From: Durusdinium trenchii | Taxonomy: Eukaryota; Sar; Dinophyceae; Suessiales; Symbiodiniaceae | Assembly (NCBI GenBank): GCA_963970005.1 | Contig: CAXAMN010000003.1 | Location: 1,085,965-1,149,964 of the forward strand | DNA: 64,000 nucleotides | Direction of reading: 5' to 3' | Shown here: positions 39,766 through 50,515 of the stretch, one piece after another | Position numbering within the stretch: position 1 is the stretch's first letter | Layout of the letters: the number at the start of each line of letters is the position of its first letter | The notes under the pieces: model-generated | Told to the model about the DNA's origin: nothing | Database searches by the model: none | The model's input: only the letters and a program-made list of their open reading frames with translations | Position numbers and translations under genes: made by a program

Positions 39766-39923
39766 GACGCCGCAGCCTGGGCCACCTCGTTGCAGGAGGC
39801 ACAGCTGGCCGCCGAAGCCACGGACTTCGACCTGATCCGCGCGCGGCTGCGGGGCGCCGGGCGGCTGAACCGCACGGAGTGTGAGAGGCTGAACCCCTTG
39901 GCTCCACCGTTCCAGGCATCGAA
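39766..39923 (+). CDS. Internal exon, unknown protein
   Basis: Acceptor tctccctgcag (AG|G), phase 0, and a GC donor at 39924 in phase 2. Encodes DAAAWATSLQEAQLAAEATD, FDLIRARLRGAGRLNRTECE and LNPLAPPFQAS. Third positions are nearly all G or C. Helical. No domain is recognised. Exons at 40.4 kb (ELFTSNVVNSDMPGAAAMEA) and 41.1-41.4 kb may belong to the same gene. Confidence 0.6.
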
Positions 39924-40971
39924 GCGAGGGTCGATGGTTTGGGGTCGGGTGTTTTGTGGACTGAAGATCATAAACCATCATAAACGCACCCCAAAGTTGG
40001 GTTGAAACATCTCTTCCATCCTCTTTCCTATATGGGATGAAATAATCCATCAAGAATCATCAAAAGAGTCGTCGAAGTCGTCGAAGTCGGGAAGAGGTGG
40101 AAAGGCGAACGAGAAATGCCTCGAATGCCGCGGATGCATTGCCAGGCAGTGTGGATCGAACGATCAACGACCCCAACCTCTTGTGCAAAGACACTTGGCA
40201 CGGTTCTTTCCACTGACATGCAGCACACGAACTGGACATGTCATGACATGTCTATCAGTCTATCACTTTCCATGTGCAATAGACCGCAGGCACGCCAACA
40301 GCATTGCGCCAAGCATTCGCATGCGTACGACAATGCGTACATGGTCGTACCATGCGCACGAATGGTTCTGTGGCACCACTGGCTCCTTCGCCATCTGAGG
40401 TGGAAGGCCTGTTGCCTGCTACGCCGTGGGGATCGATGCGAGCTCTTTACCAGCAACGTGGTGAACAGCGACATGCCGGGAGCTGCAGCCATGGAGGCAG
40501 AGTGCAAAGCCTGTCAAGGCGAGTGGCTGGAGGCTGGATCTGCTAGGGTGGCGAAAGCAAACTTCCAGTTTTGAAGGATTTGTGTCCGAGGTTCTTGGTT
40601 CCTTTTGGACTCTGAAGAAAGACACTTGTTGAGTCCAGGGTTGAGTTTGTGAGCTGGTCGCTACCAAACGATCCCAAATGCCGTCCGTCATCTGGCCAAG
40701 GGTAGATACCATCATGAGCTCTCCAAAGACACAAGACCTTCCCCCCTGCTTGATGGACTGGAAGATGAGGTCTTTCAGTGGACCTCCGGGCTTTGGAAGC
40801 GAGGCGACTTAGTGAATCCTCTCCGTGGCTGGTTCCTTGGCACTTCTGCACCTCCACCGCGCACCGGCGACCGATCGCGCTTGCCGCGTGAAACCGCATG
40901 AAACCTCATGAAACCCATTCCTCACAGTCAGGACGGTGCTATACAAGAAGGATCAAGAAGGAGAACCTGAA

Positions 40972-41034
40972 TGACCTCTATTTTGGACCACCAACCACTC
41001 AAAATAAGGTCTGTTCCTATCAAAACAGAGGTCA
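40972..41034. repeat. Palindromic element, single copy (family K)
   Basis: tgacctctattttgg and caaaacagaggtca are inverted with few changes. Confidence 0.65.
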
Positions 41035-41099
41035 TGTCTGGGATCTAGGTATATTACGATCCGCCGGTGAGCGACCGGTGCCCAGGTTTTCCCGTGCGT

Positions 41100-41443
41100 G
41101 GAGCCCGGTGAACCGATGGGCTGAAGTGGTGGATATCGATCTCCTACGTCGCCTGTTCGAGAACGCCTTGGATGCCTGGCCATAGTATCCGGCCAGAGAG
41201 CGGCCGAGCGGAGCTTCCCGGAAGGTCCCGGAACTGGAGCTGTTCCAACCACGCCGGGACACAGTCACTGGAAGTCTGAGTAGGAGAGGAGTCCCCCAAA
41301 TCCGCTCACGCTGTGTGTGTGTGTGTCCTGTTGCCCAGGAAGCGCGGCTGGGACAACAGCGCCTCAATGCGGCTGTGGCCATGGTTGAGCCACTGATGAC
41401 CTCCCTCAAGATGTACTTTGGCGGCAGCACACGTCGATCATGA
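41100..41443 (+). CDS. Terminal exon(s) of an unknown gene with an in-frame TAG
   Basis: Frame WAEVVDIDLLRRLFENALDA is coding-like up to a TAG at 41183-41185. The same frame is open again directly after it through RKVPELELFQPRRDTVTGSL and QQRLNAAVAMVEPLMTSLKM to YFGGSTRRS and a stop at 41441-41443. The TAG may be the AG of an acceptor (terminal exon 41186-41443, phase 0), or the gene may be broken. A (TG)n tract at 41313-41326 is translated in frame. No family is recognised. Confidence 0.5.
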
Positions 41444-41601
41444 GATGTTGGTGTGCCAATCTCCCGAAACTAATTGTGAATCCCTGGGTGCAGCGCTAGT
41501 CAAGTCATGATCATTTGACATCATGTCGCTTCACTCCACTTGCAAAGCCCAAACAATGTGGGCGACCCTGCAGTCTATATATATGTATACATATAAATAT
41601 A

Positions 41602-41909
41602 TAGACCTCCAAATAGATAAGCTGTTCCCCACTCAAAATGCATTGGACACCGTGCCACTCTTTAATACCTCGAACGCTGCGGCGAAAGGTTTGCTGCAGC
41701 CTGTGGCAGCCAAAGCGAGCTTTTGGACGCCTCAGTCGAAAGAGGATCTGTCGACTGGGACACGCCGATGCCGATTTAGATCGTGACATAGATTCCAAGA
41801 CATTTTTATATTGGAAAAAATTGGATATATTGGATGGATCCATGTATTGGATGGGATATATTTGAGTCTTTCGAAAGGGATCTACGAACTTCTATCTATT
41901 TGGGAAACT
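41602..41909. repeat. Long TIR element, family F copy 2, with coding-like insert
   Basis: agacctccaaatagata at the left and gatctacgaacttctatctatttgggaa-type end at the right. Unlike the 90-nt copies, this one holds about 200 extra nt, which include a GC-rich frame (41668-41787: KGLLQPVAAKASFWTPQSKE, then DLSTGTRRCRFRS and a stop). Confidence 0.65.
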
Positions 41910-42102
41910 CTTGTTTTGGCCCTTTAGGCTAAGAAGGTGGGCCAAAAGGGAATCCCATCACAAAAACATCAATGCATGTGGAATCCATGTGGGTATGGGA
42001 ACCGGGAGCTTGGAAACTTGCTTGACCTCTTTGGTTTAGGTCCATTCTGTTCATTTGGACGATTTGGATGGGTCAACCAATGTCTCCCGGTTGTGACGCA
42101 CG

Positions 42103-44576
42103 ACTGTTTTCGGTGCTTGGGAAGCTGAAAAAAAGCCAGGAGAGCGCTTGCAGGGCATGCCTGCAGGCCCACCCTTGATGCAACTGCCATCTGGTTTGAT
42201 ACACATTGGCGAAATCCTGGCAACTGCTGGGCTGATTAGTTCTGCATCCTTGGGAGATATCCGCCTCTCCTGGCATGAGTACACTGCATCGCGCTTCGGG
42301 GACAGTACCATGGCTGCTGTGAAGTATGACATCAGCGTGTTGCCATTCGAGTACTTCCTGGGAGTGGCAGCGCCGCAAATTGCACTGCCCGGGCGTGCTG
42401 CATTGGTACGTAGCTTTTTATTGCAGTTCATGGTCTTCTCAGATACCACCACCAGCTTATCGCCTGCAAGCATGGAGACGGTGGACGCAGGAGGTATCAT
42501 TGGTGGCTACCCTGCGTGGGTGGTCAATGAGATGATCAAGCTGGACATCGATCCAGAGGCGGGAAAGGGCACGTTTGCCATGTCAGTGACAAACAGCCAG
42601 TTCCTTGCTTTTTCTTGAGGGGACGCGGTTAGAGTGTGGTGTTTTCTGGGCTTACTTTCCTCACCTACTTCGCACTGTTAGCCTAGGTGAGGCTCCTTTC
42701 TCGTGTCCATCAAATGGATGGAAACAACCATAAATTCACGGATTCACTGTCACTGGGAGCCGGAGAAACAAGATGTGCAACTACCCTGCACTTCAGACTA
42801 ACCTCATCTAACCTGTCTTTCTTCATCTTTCTTCCCAAGATCTCCATAGGCGGAGGCGGAGGAGGCGGCAGACTTGGCCAAGAAGTTGGCCGCCACCGAG
42901 GAGACGCGGCGCCAGGACCGCCTGCGAGCCGCGGAGGAGCTGGCCGCGGCCGCAGACACCTCCACGGGGCTGCCGCCCTCGTCGCTCTACGTGGCTTGGT
43001 CGATTGAGGTGACGGGTGTGGTTCTGTGGTCGCAGGTGGTTGGGGCATGTTTTGGTGCTTCGACATCCACGGGAGCAGTATCGAATTTTGACATCGAACC
43101 ATATCATATTCATATCGAAGCATATATCAAACCAACCAAGGCGAATTTGGTGCAACGGCCCCGCCCCCCAAAACACCGGCCTTCCTTTTATGTAACGGTC
43201 ACATGCCAGGCAGCCTAAATGATTCATCTCATGATTCAGGCGGTTTTTTCACCCTCAGAGACTGGCTTAGTGTACTACTTCTTGTTGAGCCATCATCCGC
43301 CTATACTTCGATCGATTCATCTCCTTCTTGACCTTTCGCTCCGAGGTTTTGACCGAAGAGTACTTGGAGAACACCACCATGACCACCTCTCCTGGCACCA
43401 TCGGCCTGGATGTGGCGAGCACCTCCTGCCGGTCGGTGGTCGCGAACGCGCAGGGGGAGGTGCCGGACCGGACTTAGAGGGGAATGTGAGGAGGCCAAGT
43501 GCCAGGAGCTGAGCCGTTCGTGACCTCTTTGGAGTCTGTAAGTGACCTCTTCAGGGACTATACAAGTGACCTCAGCCACTGGGATCTCAAGTGACCAGCC
43601 ACTTTGGTCCTGGTGAAGGAGGCCAACCTCAACTTCACACCTGTTGTGTTAAAGGTAGGAGGCCGACCTCGGTGATTTGGGTCGGCGTTTTCACACACGG
43701 ACCGGAAAACGGCATCGCACGGCGTCGCACGACCCGAGATGCCGCGACCTGGTCCAAGTGTCACCCGGCCGGGCGCGGAGCCGAGAGGTCTTTGGCCGCA
43801 TCATGGGAGATTGCGTGCATGTGGCCAGCTCCACCACCATCGAGAACTCCTTGGAACTGTGTATGCCTTTGACCTATGGTAGCCAGGTGGCTTGGCGTTC
43901 GAGCTGTGCCTCACGACTCGTCGGAGCCATTGCTGTGCACGGTAGGGCTGTTGTGTTTGCCTGCAGGCGGACATTGATGCTTTCAACCAGACGGAGCAGG
44001 CCATGAGCGCAGGCATGCGCTTCGACTTCGCCTTGGCTTCGCAGGCACGCTTGGAATGCTCAGGTTCAGAACTCGAGCATTGAGTGGTGGAAGCTCATGG
44101 AGACTGGTGTCATCACCTGTATGGAACAGCGGTCCAAGTCTGAGAGATCCCAGCCTCAGGTGCCCAGTACCTATGAGATCAACACACCACCAGCACTGCA
44201 GGCAGGAGCAGAGCCTCAGATCAACTCAGCGTCCTTGGTCGGAGCTTCCGTGTTCAAAAGCTTCCGGACGGTGTTTGGTGAGGGTCCATGAGGGTCCATG
44301 GGCCTCACATGCATGTGTATTTCAGTTGGAATGCCCCTGGCCCTGGCTGGGTAGACTGGTCTATTTAATTTTGCCTTTTTTTGAGGGGGTCATTGGTCCT
44401 TTGGGAGGCCTCCCTACGTAGCAGCTACACACCCAGGTGCCTCGAAGCTGCGAGGCAGCCCCAAGACAGAGCTTCTAAATTCGGAAGATCTGAGCACATG
44501 TCTGCATCAGCCATCCAGCCATCGCACCTCTAATGATGCCTGCCTTTGGGGTGGTGGCAATGGCCTCATGCAGTGA
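42103..44576 (+). CDS. Eight-exon unknown protein, about 475 residues
   Basis: Exons: about 42103-42585, 42850-43008, 43240-43459, 43619-43654, 43788-43886, 43967-44044, 44064-44277 and 44437-44576. Almost all joints are phase 0 with AG|G acceptors; the last is phase 1. Exon 4 is a 36-nt micro-exon (EANLNFTPVVLK). Peptides include GLIHIGEILATAGLISSASL, AWVVNEMIKLDIDPEAGKGT, a coiled segment AATEETRRQDRLRAAEELAA, FISFLTFRSEVLTEEYLENT, VFGRIMGDCVHVASSTTIEN and SIEWWKLMETGVITCMEQRS, ending GGGNGLMQ. Two places need a one-base correction or tiny intron: exon 3 is 220 nt where 219 fits, and 44045-44063 is a 19-nt GC...AG gap. No family is recognised and the true N-terminus is not found. The reading is consistent enough to be a real gene. 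Confidence 0.6.
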
Positions 44577-44948
44577 GTCGTGCATGGCCGCAGGCGATGG
44601 CTTGGCCTCTCATATCCTTTCAATGTTTGGATCCGGCCTGATCCCCCTGCACTGCTTCCAAAAACTAAGGAAGTGCCCGGTCGGCTAGGCCCTGTGATGT
44701 GGAATTGGGAGGACAGTGATGCATGGGGTCGCTTGCCACCTGGGTGGCTCTACTTGCCACTCAGCGGCACAAACTAGCGGCTAGCGTTGACATATATACA
44801 GACCGCCGCAGGCGAAGATGGAGAAGAGATTCAGCCTGCTTTGTTCCCAGATTTAGTTTTAATAGATGTTTTAAGGGCACATCAAGCACAAACCCATGGG
44901 GTTCCTCAACCCAATCGAACGACTGTGGGGTGGACGGTGAGCCTTGCG
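44577..44948 (+). other. Spacer with a weak exon candidate
   Basis: The frame near 44805-44860 (AAGEDGEEIQPALFPDLVLI) follows an accgccgcag acceptor and may be an exon of the next gene. Otherwise nothing is supported. Confidence 0.35.
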
Positions 44949-45029
44949 GCCATTTGCAGTCCTTGCACGATTGAAGCTGGAGGCCTCCAAAGCGAAGGAA
45001 CCTGGAGGAGCACGTGATGTAGACTCTTG
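44949..45029 (+). CDS. Exon running into a TIR element, unknown
   Basis: Frame AVLARLKLEASKAKEPGGAR with high GC3. It either ends at a GT donor (gcac|gtgatg, 45014) or at a stop (45027-45029) that lies inside the family D element. Confidence 0.45.
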
Positions 45030-45104
45030 ATTAATAAACCCCTCATGTAAAGAGGTGTTTCAATTCAACTCAATTGGGGGGGGTCTATTGATCAAGAGTC
45101 TACA
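45018..45104. repeat. TIR element, family D
   Basis: tgtagactcttgatta and tgatcaagagtctaca are perfect inverted ends. A single arm (tcatcaagagtctaca) occurs at 11469-11484. Confidence 0.85.
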
Positions 45105-45732
45105 TTAATTAAGAAACATGTTTGGTTTCTTTGAAGCCAAGATCGCATGCAAGGTGGACCGACATGGGTAGCTACATGTAGCTACGACATGCTAGGACGA
45201 CCCTACCTCGAGTGAAAGAAGAAGGCCTTCTGCTCCATTTGAGTTTGAAATTCGACAATAATTCGACATGCCATTTTTTGGGGGGTCGCTTATGTGGGCT
45301 GCTAGCTCACTGGTAGCTGCCAGATGCTAGCTTCATGAGCAGTCCTGGATCACCCAGTCCTGCAGACTGTGGTAACATTCACCTGTCCGAGCTAGCACCC
45401 AGTTCTCATTTCTTCTCAACCTTTGGGACTCGAAGAAGGGAACTGGCAGGGCATCTGGTGGGCCAGGTCTTGGATGGGTGGTCGCTACCTCCTCACTACT
45501 TACTACTGGTCAGTAGACTCCCGGAACTGGGAAGAAGCACTTCCTTAAGCTTCATCGTTCTGTCTCCCGGAGTTTCTTGTCCGTTGCTTACGCATACTTA
45601 TATATAGTCTTACTCTTCTTACTCTCATAAAGAAACACTTCCCTAACTACGTAGTAGGTGTCTTTCTCATCCAGTCTCCTCCCCATTTGCTCGCGGGGTC
45701 AAGGGAGTCCCTCAAAGGGAGTCCCGACCGAG
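45105..45732. other. Spacer or intron, no supported exon
   Basis: Contains gctacatgtagctac (45172-45187), a short palindrome, and AT-rich stretches. The frame 45335-45607 is not exon-like. Confidence 0.4.
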
Positions 45733-45831
45733 GACGCCCTTCAGCCTTCCAGCAGAGCTCCGCAGGGATGGCGCTGGAGGGGCACGCTTGTGCTCCAAGA
45801 TCTACGCCTCGGGGCACCTGAACTCAGCGCT
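45733..45831 (+). CDS. Internal exon, unknown protein
   Basis: Acceptor cccgaccgag (AG|G) and strong donor gcgct|gtaagg, phase 2 to 2. Encodes TPFSLPAELRRDGAGGARLC and SKIYASGHLNSAL. High GC3. Unrecognised. Confidence 0.55.
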
Positions 45832-46309
45832 GTAAGGGTGAGGTGAGGTGTCGGGAGAGGCTGGGAGGTGCTGGGAGGTGCTGGAAGTCTCTCTCTCTCT
45901 CTCTCCCTCTCTCTCTTTTTCGTTTTGGCTTGAGTAGGGCGGGGCGGTAGGAAGTTGGAGAGTGAAGATGCCGAGTGAAGATGAAGAAGCCAGAGCAGAA
46001 ACGGCACAGATCCCATTTTTTTTGCAAGAGCACCATTGCTATCCATCACCTGCATTCCTTCATCCAAGCGACGGATTGAAAGTGTTACAAGAACCTGGCT
46101 AACTCCTACGACCTTTGGTTGGATATGGTGGTTGCTTCGATTTCATGGCTTCTCTTTCATGACTTACAGTTGGGGTCTCCATTGCCATGAGCGGACTAAG
46201 ACGACAGCAGCCCCCTGCCGTCTTCTAAGGCAGACCTATTGCCCAATCTTGCGCCTCAGCACACACCCACGAAGCCTCATTTGGACGAATGCCTCTGGAA
46301 AGCCTAAAG

Positions 46310-46470
46310 TGTTGGGCTTTGATTCTGACTGCCGGACCCTGGACCAGCTGCTCTCTGACATTCACAGCCGGCAGAGCGCAGACCTTGACATGCAAGTTCC
46401 ATACTTGCCGATGGATCAGCAGGTGTCTGATGCCCAGCTGTTGACAGATGCCTGGCTCAGACTTGTATAG
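46310..46470 (+). CDS. Terminal exon, unknown protein
   Basis: After acceptor gcctaaag, phase 1. Encodes GFDSDCRTLDQLLSDIHSRQ and VPYLPMDQQVSDAQLLTDAW to a stop at 46468-46470. Exon-like codon use. Helical. Unrecognised. Confidence 0.5.
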
Positions 46471-46643
46471 AAAGTGGACACTTCTTTTCTTTTTTTTAGC
46501 TGTTAGATCCCTACCGTCCCTACCCTACAATCAGGTGACGCCCCCCCTAGGTAATCAGTAGGGGATGCTGTTAGCTGGTCATCCAAATGTTCGATTTTCA
46601 ATGAATTTCAGCTCCGCGTCGCATGTGAAATCCACCTCGTCAG

Positions 46644-46760
46644 CCTGAGGAGAGGCTGGAGCTGGGAGTTCTGCCTCCGGTGGAGCCAACGGCCAATGTG
46701 CCGGTGTGTCTGCCTGGGCAATGCATGGTGCAGAAGGGCAATGGCTTCGAACCTTGGTGA
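46644..46760 (+). CDS. Exon, unknown protein
   Basis: Acceptor cacctcgtcag, phase 0. Encodes PEERLELGVLPPVEPTANVP and CLPGQCMVQKGNGFEPW. It ends either at the consensus donor ttg|gtgaga (46758) or the stop at 46758-46760. Confidence 0.5.
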   Translation, partial: PEERLELGVLPPVEPTANVPVCLPGQCMVQKGNGFEPW

Positions 46761-46974
46761 GAAGGGCATGGCGCCGGTAGTGCCAGGTTCTTCGAGTGGT
46801 AGTGCCCCAAAGTTAGGCCCGCAAGAGATCTAAGAGGATTAGGGCGTCTTTGGATCGTTTAGGGAGTCTAGGGCCTAAACAAGGGATTCATTATGGATTC
46901 ATGAATTCAGGGGACTAAGATATACTAAGGTGTTACTGTTACTTGGTATTAGGCATCTTCATTTGACGTACATT

Positions 46975-48030
46975 TCAGTCGTGAATATGCCTAGCACCTA
47001 GCACCTGCACGACTACATTGACAGTTGTTTGCCGGTCCCATCTGATGCCTTCAACCTTAAACCGTTTCTTTTGAAGCAGTTTTTTCAGGAGATCATGCCG
47101 ATTGAAGAGGGCGGCTGCGCCATCTATTGCTGACGGAGGAGGCGCGCCCCAGTCTAATCCATAGCTCGGTGTGTAGACACGTCCTGCAGCTTGAGGAAGT
47201 CTCACCTGTTCTGTTCGCGTTCCATCCCCCAGAGTTTCTAGCCCCCCAAGCGAACGAAACATTCCATGTGAGGTCATGAATTCACCTCAATTTGGGCATC
47301 GCTTTGGCCACTGATCCACTCACTGCTTCAGTGAGTTTGGTGCCCTGAGGCGACCTCTGAGACCCGAGGGTCTGGAGGGTCTGAAGCTCTCCAAGTCCGT
47401 CCAAGACGGGCCTGGTGTACATAGCGAAAGCTTCGGGTAGGAGAGGGCCACAGCCTTCGGACCGAAGAGGATCGAAGGCTTGCGGTGGAATGAGGTAGGA
47501 GTCCAGCCATATACAGTATACCAGGAGCTTCCAAGAGGTGGTTTTGGGAGCCGAATCACCTCCAAGAGTTGACACCTCTTACATGTTTGGTTCATTTGAC
47601 TCTTGAAACTCTGACTGACTCACCTCATGTCCACCGGCCTCAGGTTCATCTCATGGGAGGCCAGTCATCAGGAATCGGAAAAGACAGCGCCGATGGATGG
47701 GAACAACCAGTTTTTAGTTTTTTTCAGAGATGGTCCACGCTGGCAGTTCGGCCGCCTAGTTGGAACATGCCTAGCTAGATGTGCCGAGTTTGGTCCCTTC
47801 TTCTTGGGGCCGAGTAGACGATTCAATGAGTTGATTTGCTCTATAGCTTCATACCGCTTCAAACACGCGAAGGTCACACGCTCTTCTTTGATGTCGCGGG
47901 GGGCCCGAGTGACATCGAGAAGGGTCAGACGTCCTGAGTGACGTCCCTGGTAAACGTCATCTCTGCATGTTGTCGCCCCTGACATAATGAGATTGGATTT
48001 CACCTGGTCAATGGAATTCACCGTCTGCAT
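46975..48030 (-). CDS. Minus-strand coding block, unknown (gene or decayed element)
   Basis: Three adjacent minus-strand frames have protein-like composition where the plus strand is poor. 48030-47668: SGATTCRDDVYQGRHSGRLT, EERVTFACLKRYEAIEQINS. 47575-47282: CIWLDSYLIPPQAFDPLRSE, AFAMYTRPVLDGLGELQTLQ. 47277-46975: RTEQVRLPQAAGRVYTPSYG, ALFNRHDLLKKLLQKKRFKV and a stop at 46975-46977. The frames differ, so either two short introns or frameshifts separate them. Codon GC3 is lower than in the plus-strand exons, which fits a mobile-element remnant, but no reverse transcriptase, protease or integrase motif is seen. Confidence 0.45.
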
Positions 48031-48483
48031 GCCTGCCAGATGTCTATTTGAACAACGACTGTGACAAAGAATGGCTGTGACTGAAGGAAGTTCGTGTTTC
48101 GTGATGTTTCGTGAATGGTTGGTGAAAGGATGTGATTATACTTCACAAATGATTCCCATCCATTCCCTTTTGCATTCCCTCTTCTGCCCTCAAGCTCCGT
48201 CCGGTCACGGTCACGGGTCGTGCAATGGCTTCACCGGTCGTGCACGGGTGAACTCCCAATGAACATGGAAATGATGGCCTCAAGGGGGGTCCTTCCGGCC
48301 TGTTCTTCTTCTAACTCAGAACTCCACCAGATGAAGGTCGGCCTGAAGTGGCAGACGGCGGAAAAGCGTGAAAACACCCATGGTGAGTTGAGGAGTGAAG
48401 AAGGCACCGGTAGGTGTGTACATCACGTCACACATGTGGCATCCACGGTGGCACCGTGGATGCCTTTCCTCCGCCTCTGCCAG

Positions 48484-48632
48484 GTTTCGGGGACGACAAG
48501 TGCTCTTTGATATCCTCAAGCGTTGGGCGTCGCATGCCTACCACCGCGTCCTTCAGGACACCAAGCCTGTGGGATGTCCCTGGCAAGCCCTTCCAGTGGC
48601 TCGGTTCACTAAGCTCCATGAAAGTTGGAAAG
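48484..48632 (+). CDS. Internal exon, unknown protein
   Basis: AG|G acceptor (cctctgccag) and GC donor at 48633, phase 2 to 1. Encodes RGRQVLFDILKRWASHAYHR and VLQDTKPVGCPWQALPVARF, TKLHESWK. Strong GC3. No family is recognised. Confidence 0.55.
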
Positions 48633-48791
48633 GCCTGTTGCTTTCTCCCATCATCCGGGGCCCATGCCCCAAAAGGGAAAACGGAGATATTGTGAGCTGA
48701 GACGAAGCTCTTAGACTGCCCTTCCCGGCCGGCCCTCGCTTGCCCCCAACCACTTGCGCCCATCACCCGCACCCCCCGGCTCCGGCTCCAG

Positions 48792-48951
48792 GCGGCCTTG
48801 GACTACGCCGATGTGGAGGTCACGGAGGCCGAGCTCCGCAGCACCTTGGTGCACGCGTACCTGGCCCTGGACGAGGCGCCGCGCCGCGAGGCGGCCCAGC
48901 GGAAGCTGTCCGATCCTCTCAGCTACTTCCACTTGACGCGGTATCCGACGC
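48792..48951 (+). CDS. Exon, unknown protein
   Basis: Acceptor ccggctccag (AG|G), phase 0. Encodes YADVEVTEAELRSTLVHAYL and ALDEAPRREAAQRKLSDPLS. Nearly every third base is G or C. Two GT donors (48941, 48952) are possible. Helical, unrecognised. Confidence 0.6.
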
Positions 48952-49166
48952 GTGGCCGGAGCGATGAGGGAGGACGGTCTATAGGGAGCGGGTGAAGGAA
49001 AGGACGTGGTTTGAGGGTGGTTTGGGGGCATTCTGAAGATGTGGAGTTGGGCCGCCTAGGAATGTTGAAGCAGTTCTGGAGCACTGGCGTTGGTACCTTT
49101 ATTGCTTGACATTTGAGACGCGGGACTTCACCTCGGACAAGAATCAATGGAATCGCCTGCCTGCAG

Positions 49167-49299
49167 CTTGGCTGATGAGTGCGACGTCCTGGTTTTCACC
49201 CGGTGGACCAGGGTTGTTGGTGTGCATCACCAGCAAGCACATGGACAGAATGTGAGTCAATACATCTTCTGTGGCAAGCCTAGTGGTCCGGTCTTCTAG
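49167..49299 (+). CDS. Terminal exon, unknown protein
   Basis: Acceptor cctgcctgcag, phase 2. Encodes LADECDVLVFTRWTRVVGVH and HQQAHGQNVSQYIFCGKPSG to a stop at 49297-49299. It may be the last exon of the gene with the 48.5 and 48.8 kb exons. Confidence 0.5.
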
Positions 49300-49639
49300 T
49301 GGCAAGGCGCTATGGCCCAACCAAAGGCCAGGATGAAGACTTGTGCCTACTGCTGCCTACTATAGCTTTGAGATGTAGCTCGTAGCATGCCTAACTTTCG
49401 GGTGGGATGCACGGGAGCTTCCAACCACCACTGTGGAAACTGGTCATCAGACATGACCAGACTGGATACCTTAAGAATATGACTGCACGGGCCCGAAACT
49501 TTGGGCCTGGACCATTCGCCAGCTGAGCATTTTTCTCAATCTTGAAAACAACCTGTGCCTGACTCAGGACGAGAGGGCGGTGCGGATGCCTATTGCTCTT
49601 CAGAACGCATTGGTTTCTGCAGGGGTTGGGTGTTCTCAT

Positions 49640-49700
49640 TGATATACATATATATATATAGCAATATCAATATCTATATATATATATAATCAGTCCCCGA
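49640..49700. repeat. TA microsatellite
   Basis: (ta)n tracts around agcaatatcaatatc. Confidence 0.9.
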
Positions 49701-49970
49701 CTGCTTATTAACATGAAAGATGTTCATTAGCCACTTGGCCATTTGTCGCCACCACAGCAATGTAGCGCCATGAAGCGGTGTCAAGTTCAAGCGCTGGGAT
49801 TTGATGAGCCTCCTCCGCCCAAAGGCTTAATTAGTTGGAAGAATTCGGCACGGTCTCTGTACTTTCAGAGGCCTTTGAAGACAGGATTAAACTATATTAA
49901 ACTTAGCTATAGGACACCTAAAATTCATCCTGAAATTGTGCTGAGGACTTCGTGGATTTGGAGGTCTTAG

Positions 49971-50162
49971 CTTCGAGTTTCCAACTGCGCCTCACCGTGA
50001 TTCAGCTGAGCTGCCCACCGGTGACCTTCGGCTTTGGCTGGAGCCGCCGCGCAGAGCTGGTGGTGCATGAGGGCTTGTGGGCTCCGATGCTGGGGCCCAG
50101 TCGCTTCAGCTATGACTCGATGTGTGTGCCTGGGACCAACATCCTTTATGAACTCGGAAGAG
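49971..50162 (+). CDS. Internal exon, unknown protein
   Basis: Acceptor gaggtcttag and GC donor at 50163, phase 1 to 1. Encodes SSFQLRLTVIQLSCPPVTFG, FGWSRRAELVVHEGLWAPML and FSYDSMCVPGTNILYELGR. It is beta-rich in composition and probably part of a folded domain, but not recognised. An upstream candidate exon near 49770-49830 contains MKRCQVQALGFDEPPPPK. Confidence 0.6.
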
Positions 50163-50515
50163 GCTCTAAGGGGAGAGACTACCTACTATAAGGATTTGCA
50201 TGTAATTTGTATGCAATATAAGCACTTTGATTTACTTTGTATATAGATTTCTATAGGGTACCTATAGGGTATCAGGAAGAGAAATGTGACATGAGGTAGG
50301 CCACATTAAGTCACTTGCCCACTCCGTATCTATGAACTTGCTCCTCCAGTACAGTAACAGGCTGGTTGTGCAATGTCAAGGACCAAAGATGGCATATGCA
50401 TGGCATGCTTCCCAACCCATGTGTTGTAGATTCTTCGAGATGAAGTTCGTTGCATTCCCAACCTGATCATCCTATATATATATATATAGGCATGACCTGA
50501 AACTCTCGACCGATC

